Program-made: the position numbers and the translations under genes
Source of the DNA: Zelonia costaricensis
Taxonomy: Eukaryota > Euglenozoa > Kinetoplastea > Trypanosomatida > Trypanosomatidae
Direction: 5' to 3'
Assembly: GCA_030849075.1 (NCBI GenBank)
Contig: JASAOO010003485.1
Location: 1-64,000 of the forward strand
Length of the DNA stretch: 64,000 nt
In this document: positions 57,688 through 64,000 of the stretch, piece after piece
Numbering within the stretch: position 1 is the stretch's first letter
How the letters are laid out: each line of letters opens with the position of its first letter
Notes under the pieces: generated by a model
What the model was told of the DNA's origin: nothing
What the model saw: only the letters and a program-made list of their open reading frames with translations
Databases searched by the model: none

Positions 57688-59664
57688 ATGCGCGCAGGTG
57701 CCGCACTTCTCGCTGCGGCGCGGGGCTCGCGCTGCCGAGCGTGTGATCGCAGTGCGGCCAGCCCGCTCGTGATGGCCCGCCGGTCGTTCCGCGCTACGCC
57801 GGTGTGCCGGGCAGAGGACAAACCGCCGTCCTCGACTCCACCGCCGCCGCCCTCGTCTGCGAGCCCCCACGCCTCATCCTCCCCGGGTGCCGCCTCGACA
57901 CGCGGCTCCTCCTTCGCCTCTACCGGCTCCGGCGCCGGCCACCGCAGGGGCTGGAGGGCGGATGCTGGCGATCGGGGAAGTCTCTATACCCACACCATCG
58001 TCACGGAGGCCGACAAGGCACCGACGGGGATGGCCACGTCCTCGACTGCTGCAGGCCTCGCTGCTGCGCCCGGCGCCTCCACAGCCGGAGCGGTGCCGCC
58101 GCGGAAGCGCTACGCGACGGTGCCGCTGCGCAGCACCAACACAACCAGCAGCCAGAGCCGCCACCTCCCCAGCGGCGCCCCTGACGCGCGCCGGGAGCCT
58201 GGCAGAGCGGTGCGCGATGCCGCATCGTCGTCGCCGCCGTCGGCATCCGGCGACGGACCGGTGACGGTGCAGACGGTGGATGGCAAGGCCGTCAAGACGG
58301 CGGCTCGGCCTCAGGACGGACCAATGGTGCCGGACTACGGCCCACTGCGTGCGACGGGGCTGTGGTCGGTGGACGAGGTGCTCGACGACGCGAAAAAGAC
58401 GGTGGACTTCCGCCGCATCGACGACGTGGAGAGCGAGCTCGTCGAGGAGCTCAAGAGCCCGGAGGCGGCGCTGGTGCCGTACGCGGAGGAGGAGGCGTGG
58501 AAGCACAAGCTCATGTTCGAGTGCAAGTTCAAGAAGACGCCGAAGCACCTCACCTGGAAGGAGCTGGGGGAGGAAATCGAGTGCATGGACTGCGTCATCG
58601 AGCTCGACGAGCACCGCCCCGAGGAGCTCTTCACCATCCTCTTCTACTTTACCGATAAGCGCACCGGCACGCGCGACGTTGTCTGGTCGGCACGCAACGA
58701 CGTCTCCTACTCGGAGGGCTTCACCGACCTTCTCGCCGCGGTCGGTGCGTGCTTGGGGCGCTCCGACGTGCACCGCACCATTCGCTTCGACGACGGGGTT
58801 GGCTGCACGCGCGACTTGACCTTCCGCAAGCGGTCGCGCTACACGTCGGATGTGTACGTTGCCTTCCGTCCGCCGGAGAAGTACAACAAGTTCCAGCGCA
58901 AAGAGGAGGAGGACGAGTACGAGGCGGCGATGGAGAAGGAGGGAATGAGCACGTGGGGCTACCACCCGTCCCTCATGGACCCCGAGTTCAGCGAACTCGA
59001 CTTCAAGGACCCGGAGGGCACATACGAGGTGGCCATCTCCGCGCACGGCTTCTCGTACATCATATTGCGCGCCGTCCACCGCCTCCTGGCGCGGCCGATG
59101 AAGGACTTCTACCGGCCCTCGCAGCTGATGCGAACGGCCAAGGTGCGGACCGAGGACGAGGTCGGCTTCACCCACGCCCTGAAGGGCTGGCTCGGCGTCG
59201 ACGAGCAGGTCTACCCCCACTACACCCCTATCGAGGCGCTGCAAGACCACTGGCTTGGGAAGGACGCCCCGTTCAGCCTCTGCTCCATTGTGAACAAGCT
59301 GCGCGAGATGAACTACCTCAAGAAGGAGAACCCCGAGTTCCAGTCGTGGCTCTCGGTCCGCAACCACGACACCCACCTCGCCATCCGCAACATGGGCGTC
59401 AAGCTGCTCGGCGTCGGCGCAAGTACCCTATTCGTGCCCGTGGCCCACAACGCCACGGTGAACCGGCTGCTGCCGAAGCCGCAGCAGCGCCGCCTCGAGA
59501 GCCGCGTGTCCCTCAACGCCGTCCTCGGCCTGCCGGACGAAACGCGCAAGCTCGAGGAGTTCAAGCAGATCACCGGCCACGACCGCATCACCGACGCTCC
59601 CACAACTGGAGAGCAAACGCCCGTGAAGAGCGCCACGGACAGCGGTAAGAGCGCTGCGCCGTGA
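57688..59664 (+). CDS. Putative mitochondrial protein, unknown function, 658 aa
   Basis: The N-terminus (MRAGAALLAAARGSRCR) is Arg/Ala-rich without acids, like a mitochondrial presequence; an alternative Met with a similar Arg-rich run follows (MARRSFRATPVCR). Residues 40-205 are Ser/Pro/Ala disorder. A large folded region runs from about 212 to 635: GPLRATGLWSVDEVLDDAKK, acidic helices, ECKFKKTPKHLTWKELG, then a beta-rich part (VIELDEHRPEELFTILFYFT) and FPS-like helices. No catalytic motif or known domain was recognised. The folded part has varied, non-repetitive composition and many aromatic residues, so it is certainly a structured protein. In this lineage, unknown presequence-bearing proteins often belong to mitoribosomes or RNA-editing complexes, but that is speculation. 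Confidence 0.8.
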   Translation: MRAGAALLAAARGSRCRACDRSAASPLVMARRSFRATPVCRAEDKPPSSTPPPPPSSASPHASSSPGAASTRGSSFASTGSGAGHRRGWRADAGDRGSLYTHTIVTEADKAPTGMATSSTAAGLAAAPGASTAGAVPPRKRYATVPLRSTNTTSSQSRHLPSGAPDARREPGRAVRDAASSSPPSASGDGPVTVQTVDGKAVKTAARPQDGPMVPDYGPLRATGLWSVDEVLDDAKKTVDFRRIDDVESELVEELKSPEAALVPYAEEEAWKHKLMFECKFKKTPKHLTWKELGEEIECMDCVIELDEHRPEELFTILFYFTDKRTGTRDVVWSARNDVSYSEGFTDLLAAVGACLGRSDVHRTIRFDDGVGCTRDLTFRKRSRYTSDVYVAFRPPEKYNKFQRKEEEDEYEAAMEKEGMSTWGYHPSLMDPEFSELDFKDPEGTYEVAISAHGFSYIILRAVHRLLARPMKDFYRPSQLMRTAKVRTEDEVGFTHALKGWLGVDEQVYPHYTPIEALQDHWLGKDAPFSLCSIVNKLREMNYLKKENPEFQSWLSVRNHDTHLAIRNMGVKLLGVGASTLFVPVAHNATVNRLLPKPQQRRLESRVSLNAVLGLPDETRKLEEFKQITGHDRITDAPTTGEQTPVKSATDSGKSAAP

Positions 59665-60789
59665 GGCGTGCCGGGGAGCTGGGGGTGGTGCTTGTGACCT
59701 TTTCGTGTGGGACGTGTTTCACACAAGGATCGCACACCGCTGTGGGGCGGCTGCGGTTTGTGCGTGGCGCTTTGATTCGCTTTTCTTTCTCCTCCTGTCG
59801 CGTAAGCGCGTTGATTTCGTTGTTCACAGATTGCACGCTGCGTCTCGCGGCGTGAGTAGTGTGGGAATTCTGTAGTCCCCCCCCCCTTCAAGTCCCGACC
59901 TTGGGGGGGGGGGCGGCTCCTCCGTGCGTTCGGTCTGTCTGACTCCCTTCCCACTCGGAGTGTTGATGTGCTATTCTGCATGTGTGTGAGGGTGTCCGCG
60001 TCGGTGCGCCGTCTAGGGTGCAGCGCCACGCTCCAGTGAGTTGTCTGGCATTCATTCAAACGTTGCTGGAGCGCGGAGGAGATGGCTGCTGTGGTGTATG
60101 CATCTCTGTGTGTGTGTGTTGGTGTGGGTGGGTGGGCGAGTGGGTTCTCTCTGTGATTTCTGTGTTATGGCACGTCCGTGTATGCACGGCGTAAACGTGC
60201 TCTGGTAATCCCCCGTGTGTTCGTTCACAGAAGAAAAAACGGTAAGACCGTCTCCAAGGTTCAGGAAAGGGGAAAGTGGAACAGCAGACACACTGACAGG
60301 GATCTCGACTGCATGCACGGCGTCGCCTACAGCCAAACTGTCGGCGGCCGTGCAGCGTTCAGGGGAGAACGAATTCACGTGTATCTGCTTGACGGCGCCA
60401 AGGCTGGTGCTCCAGACTCGTCTGTGTGTGTGTTCGCCGCACAGCTTCTCACGCTCGCAGGACGCTCTTCCGTGACACGGGGACAGTCGTCTCCGGTCAC
60501 CAGATGATCTGCGAGGGTGGTGAATGACTTCCCTTTCTGTTCACAGCTCCCCCAGCGTACCTCTTTGCTAACCAACACACGCCACCAACTCACGCTCATC
60601 TTCCGGCTCCAATCGCATCAGCAGCAGAGCAACTGAGTCGAATTCACGTGAAGCAGTCGGGTTGCACGCACACAGTCCACGCGTCACTCCGCCTTCCTTT
60701 TATCTTCGCCGAACACGACAAGTCTGACACATCCTCCTCCCCCCTCCCTCCGCATTGTCCGCTCATCGGTATCGCGACGCACGCAGAAG
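59665..60789. other. 1.1 kb intergenic region with a strong C/G hairpin
   Basis: No credible gene. A hairpin-capable C-run/G-run pair lies at 59877-59913 (separate entry). TG runs occur near 60103-60120. Pyrimidine-rich sequence at 60685-60760 leads to CGCAG just before the IFT54 ATG. Confidence 0.55.
59877..59913. other. C-run/G-run inverted repeat (hairpin)
   Basis: A C-run, TT, CAAG, seven bases, CTTG, then a G-run of 11 bases. CAAG pairs with CTTG around a TCCCGAC loop and the C-run pairs with the G-run, leaving a TT bulge. In RNA this would be a very stable stem in the 3' UTR of the upstream gene. The G-run strand alone does not have the four-tract form of a G-quadruplex. Confidence 0.7.
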
Positions 60790-61623
60790 ATGAATGACGA
60801 GGTCGACTTCTGGTCCGCCACGATTGCGGCCTACCAGCCGCTGCAGATGCCGACGCCGGAGCTGACGCCGAAGCTGCTGAAGCGGCCGCCGTTTCGGTTT
60901 ATCCACGACATCGTCTGCGGCATCGACGCGCGTTTTGCGGCCTACGACACCGTCGTCCCACCGGAGCTGCGTGACTCGGCGCAGGTGGACACCAAGGAGA
61001 AGAAGATCGAGTACCTGACCGTGCTTATCCAGTACATTAACAAGATCATGAAGGTGGAGCTAGACGTGAACCCCAAGAAGATTGTTGCCGGCCAGGAGCC
61101 GGAGAAGACGAACCTGTTTCTGCAGTACCTTGCAGCTGGTGTCGGCTTCGCGCAGCAGGACAAGGCGGCCAAGGCGGCCACAACTGCCGCGAAGACCTCC
61201 GCCCGCACGTCCGCGTCTTCGCAAGGGCAAGCCGCTGCTGTTGCGGCTGCCGCCGCCGAGGGCATCTCGCTGCCCGACGTGAGCACGCTGCCACGTAAGA
61301 GGTCCGACCCTGCGGCGGCTGCGGCGCGCCGCAACTCGTACACCACCGTCGCGGATGAGGCCCAGAAGTTCATCAAGAAGCTTTCGAGCTACTCCCTCAA
61401 CCTCAACCTCAACGAGGTCCGCGACATCCGCGCGGAGGGCGAGAGCATGGTGCGGATGTGGAATGAAGTGGCCAACCCGCAGACAGAGACGAAGCCGAGC
61501 AACATGCCCGAGGAGGCCCTCGAGACAGCCATCAAGCGGCAGATCGACATGATCAAGACGGTGGCGGACCTCATCAAGGAGAGCGACCTCGTGATTGAGC
61601 ACCTAGAAAACCTCGTGACGTAG
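60790..61623 (+). CDS. IFT54: IFT54 (intraflagellar transport complex B; TRAF3IP1 homologue)
   Basis: IFT54 is a peripheral IFT-B subunit needed to build flagella. The N-terminal calponin-homology-like domain is clear: TPKLLKRPPFRFIHDIVCGI (about 26-46), KEKKIEYLTVLIQYINKIMK, and VNPKKIVAGQEPEKTNLFLQYLA, close to the family's KIVAG-x-EPEKTN signature. A short Ala/Ser/Lys linker follows (about 125-185), then a C-terminal coiled coil (ALETAIKRQIDMIKTVADLIKESDLVIEHLENLV). At 277 residues it is much shorter than animal IFT54 because the low-complexity middle is reduced; both ends are complete. In animals the CH domain binds tubulin. Trypanosomatids depend on the flagellum for motility and sensing. 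Confidence 0.93.
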   Translation: MNDEVDFWSATIAAYQPLQMPTPELTPKLLKRPPFRFIHDIVCGIDARFAAYDTVVPPELRDSAQVDTKEKKIEYLTVLIQYINKIMKVELDVNPKKIVAGQEPEKTNLFLQYLAAGVGFAQQDKAAKAATTAAKTSARTSASSQGQAAAVAAAAAEGISLPDVSTLPRKRSDPAAAAARRNSYTTVADEAQKFIKKLSSYSLNLNLNEVRDIRAEGESMVRMWNEVANPQTETKPSNMPEEALETAIKRQIDMIKTVADLIKESDLVIEHLENLVT

Positions 61624-62767
61624 ATATGGTGTCCCGCAAGTACCAGGCCTCGTGCGCATCATCTCTTTTTTGTTGTTGTTGTTATTAGTGGAAGATCGTC
61701 AAGACAGCACGAAACTCCTTCCTCTGTTGTTCTCCAGTCTGCTCGCCTTGTTGGTTTCGCCCCCCACCCCACCCTCCTCCCTCCGCGTTCATCTACCCCC
61801 CTTCCCCCACCCGCCGTCGCTGTTCTCCTCTCGTGTCTACGCGTGCTTTGCGTGAAGGTGGAAGAAACACAGTTGCGCCTGCTGCTCCCCGCGTTTCTCA
61901 CCTACGCGAGATTGTTTCGTACCAGTGGTGCTGCCGCCACCAACCTTCGTCGCGCCGCGCCGCTCGGCCAGGGCGAGTGGGGGGAGGGGGGGAGGAAGGG
62001 TGCTTGGCCTTTTTTTGTTGACGAGGCCTCACACTCCACGCTGCCCAAAGACCGGCTGCCGTTTTCTTTTTTTTTGCCTTTGTCCTGATGTGCCTCTCCG
62101 CTTCCATGTCATCGCGAACGCGGTGTTCTCGTAGTGCTGTGTGAACCTCCCCAGAGAATAGGGATGATTATCGTGCTGCTTCGTGCGAGGGGGGCTGCAG
62201 CTTGACTCTGCCCGCCTCTGCACCCACACGCACAAAAGCCACGATCCGCTTCTTCGGTGTTTAGCGGGCCGTTGCCATGGCGTCTGGGGTTGCAACAAGG
62301 AGCTGTAGAGTGTTGCCCAGCTCTTTCTTCTCCAGCAACGCCGCCTCCCTTCTGAGGCCCTTCTCCACCGTGTGCTGCTCCTCGCCATTCCACGCATGCC
62401 AGGCGCTTCATCCCTGAAGAAAAACGTCACCGTTCTCCCCCTCACCCCCTCCCCCCGACCCCCGACCCCTTCTCAACGCCGCGTCACACCACAGTCAACA
62501 CCACTTCAGCAGAGAATTCAATCCCGCTACACCCCCCGCCTGGTGCGCGCGTGCACGTTTGCACTGCCGCGCTCGCTCTGTTGTGCGATCGACATTCACG
62601 CACTTGGTTCATAGTCGCCGTTGGCGCGCCAACTCACAGGCTTCCGTTTATCGGTGCCTGTTGTTCTCCTTTCGCACCTTGAAACACGTACGCGACACCG
62701 TACGCTCCCTCACATACGTACACACACACACACACACGCTCACCAAGTCCAATCACCTAACCTGAAG
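61624..62767. other. Intergenic region
   Basis: No gene is seen. TTG/GTT repeats at 61668-61685, C/T-rich block at 61755-61830, G-run patch at 61978-61996, T-run at 62065-62076, and a CA run at 62721-62736 before the next ATG. Confidence 0.55.
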
Positions 62768-64000
62768 ATGGACGCGGGGAGCAGTAGCACCGCAAGCGAC
62801 CTGTGTCCCGAGCCGCCGGCGACGCGGCGGCGGACCGAGAGCGGCGCCTCGATGACGGCCGCCACGGCTGCTGCTGCGCACGCCACCAGCACGATGCACA
62901 CCAACAATTCCGCGACGTCCGTCGCCGCAGCGGAGTCGGGTGGCGCACGACGCGGCGACAGGTCCGGCATCCGGGATGAGCTGGCGTGCATCGGGGAGCA
63001 GATCAAAGCCCTCCAGATGCAGCTGAGCAGCAGCCTCACGCCCGAGTCCAGAATTCCTGACGCCGCCGCACAGTCGATGTGGTCGCTGCTGTGGCGGCTG
63101 CGGCCCTTCCTCTACCTCGCCACCCCCTCCGCAGCGCGGCAGTGGCGCATCGGCGGGCCCCTCTTCGACGTCTATCACCGCGGCCACTACGCGAAGGACG
63201 CGGCGCACGTGGCCATCGCCCTGCGGCTGTACCTCGTGGTGCTACGCTTCACCGTCGTGTGTCCCGCAGCGGCCCTGCACGGGTGCCTCACCTTGCTCGG
63301 CGTGCTGGCCGCCCTCAACGACCCGCGACTGCGGTCGTGGCGTGACACTTCGGAGCGGCTGCTGGACGGCTTCGTGTTTGTCGCCCGCGCTTTGCGCAGC
63401 ACGGAGCGGGACGTCTTTACGCAGCTTGTGAACGTTGCATTCGAGCTCGTCGCTGAGGTCACAAGCTACTTCAATGGCGAGACGGGTCGCGCTGAGGGAG
63501 GGGCGGCCCCGGCGTGCGCCCTGTACCTGCGCCTGGCCGTCGCGCCAACCGCCACTTCCACCGCGGAGGCGCAGCCCCTTCGCTCCGCCATCGATCCCGC
63601 AGAGCTCGACGAACTGGCGGCGCACGCGCTGCTGCTGCCGCCCGACACCTTTGCCACCTGCACGAGCGTGGAGACCCTCTACGAGGCTCGGTGCATCCAG
63701 ACTTCGCTCCTGCGCTTCGTGCTGCGCCTCAGCGAGGAGCGATTGATCCCCTCGCTGACGCCAGACCGTGTGGCGCTGCTGTGCGACGTCGCCTGCCACC
63801 TCGTGTCAAGCGCCGTGCCCGGGGTGGAGGGGGGTGCGGTGAACCGCGTGCAGCACGAGGCCGCGTGGCACACTTTGCAGCACCTGGCAACGGCAGACGG
63901 CCGCCTCCTGTCGCACGTCGAGGGGCCGCTCCTCGTGGCGGTGCTGGTCGCGCAGTGGGGGCGCGGCAGCGCGCGTGCCTGCGTCTCTGTCTACGACGTA
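62768..64000 (+). CDS. 5' part of a hypothetical protein gene (411 codons, continues beyond window)
   Basis: The ATG at 62768 opens a frame with no stop through the right edge, so the gene is truncated by the window, not broken. Residues 1-75 are Ala/Thr/Ser-rich with a basic patch (ATRRRTESGAS). A short helix follows (IRDELACIGEQIKALQMQLSSS), then a long helical region rich in Leu, Arg and Ala with regular Trp (SMWSLLWRLRPFLYLATPSAARQW; ALRLYLVVLRFTVVCPAALHGCLTLLGVLAAL). The Leu-rich helices resemble alpha-solenoid repeats. A few hydrophobic stretches are borderline for membrane insertion, but charged residues interrupt them. No family is recognised. Confidence 0.75.
   Translation, partial: MDAGSSSTASDLCPEPPATRRRTESGASMTAATAAAAHATSTMHTNNSATSVAAAESGGARRGDRSGIRDELACIGEQIKALQMQLSSSLTPESRIPDAAAQSMWSLLWRLRPFLYLATPSAARQWRIGGPLFDVYHRGHYAKDAAHVAIALRLYLVVLRFTVVCPAAALHGCLTLLGVLAALNDPRLRSWRDTSERLLDGFVFVARALRSTERDVFTQLVNVAFELVAEVTSYFNGETGRAEGGAAPACALYLRLAVAPTATSTAEAQPLRSAIDPAELDELAAHALLLPPDTFATCTSVETLYEARCIQTSLLRFVLRLSEERLIPSLTPDRVALLCDVACHLVSSAVPGVEGGAVNRVQHEAAWHTLQHLATADGRLLSHVEGPLLVAVLVAQWGRGSARACVSVYDV

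Overview
The window reads as a stretch of a Leishmania-type trypanosomatid chromosome. Every convincing gene is on the + strand, intronless and GC-rich. Genes are separated by long non-coding stretches full of pyrimidine tracts, (TG)n/(CA)n runs and homopolymers, which is the layout of a polycistronic transcription unit resolved by SL trans-splicing and polyadenylation. The phosphomannose isomerase, PIF1-like helicase, Arf-GAP and intraflagellar transport genes fit the same assignment. From memory only, a gene order around PMI like this recalls chromosome 32 of Leishmania; I could not check that. No tRNA, rRNA, CRISPR or bacterial-type operon signals were found.

Left part (1-20 kb): the tail of an upstream gene; a disordered 276-residue protein ending in a PCNA-interacting (PIP-box) motif; a 1327-residue two-block FUSC/ALMT-like membrane protein; a 790-residue helical protein of unknown function; a 304-residue protein with a probable NYN/PIN-like nuclease fold; and a 636-residue mostly disordered protein. 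The 3.4 kb gap before the last of these contains a probable SIDER-type degenerate retroposon.

Middle (20-42 kb): a mitochondrion-targeted PIF1-like helicase; phosphomannose isomerase (mannose activation for GPI, LPG and other glycoconjugates); an Arf-GAP; a CLU-domain protein with an SH3-like N-terminus and a Cys-rich insert; a PSP1-domain protein; two adjacent Nudix hydrolase paralogues, the first with a His in place of the Nudix-box Arg; and a type II membrane glycoprotein of unknown function.

Right part (42-64 kb): a 964-residue protein carrying a split YqaJ/lambda-exonuclease-type nuclease domain; an acidic unknown; an FtsH/Yme1-type mitochondrial AAA metalloprotease with a changed pore loop and a long insert; a doublecortin-like protein; a broken reverse transcriptase/RNase H relic lying between genes; a Fyv7/CCDC59-like ribosome biogenesis factor; a 71-residue single-pass membrane protein; a 658-residue putative mitochondrial protein; IFT54; and the 5' part of an unidentified gene running off the right edge.

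The genes do not form a functional pathway together, as expected for kinetoplastid clusters. The least ordinary items are the split YqaJ nuclease, the retroelement relic, the NYN/PIN-like protein, the PIP-box protein and the Nudix pair.
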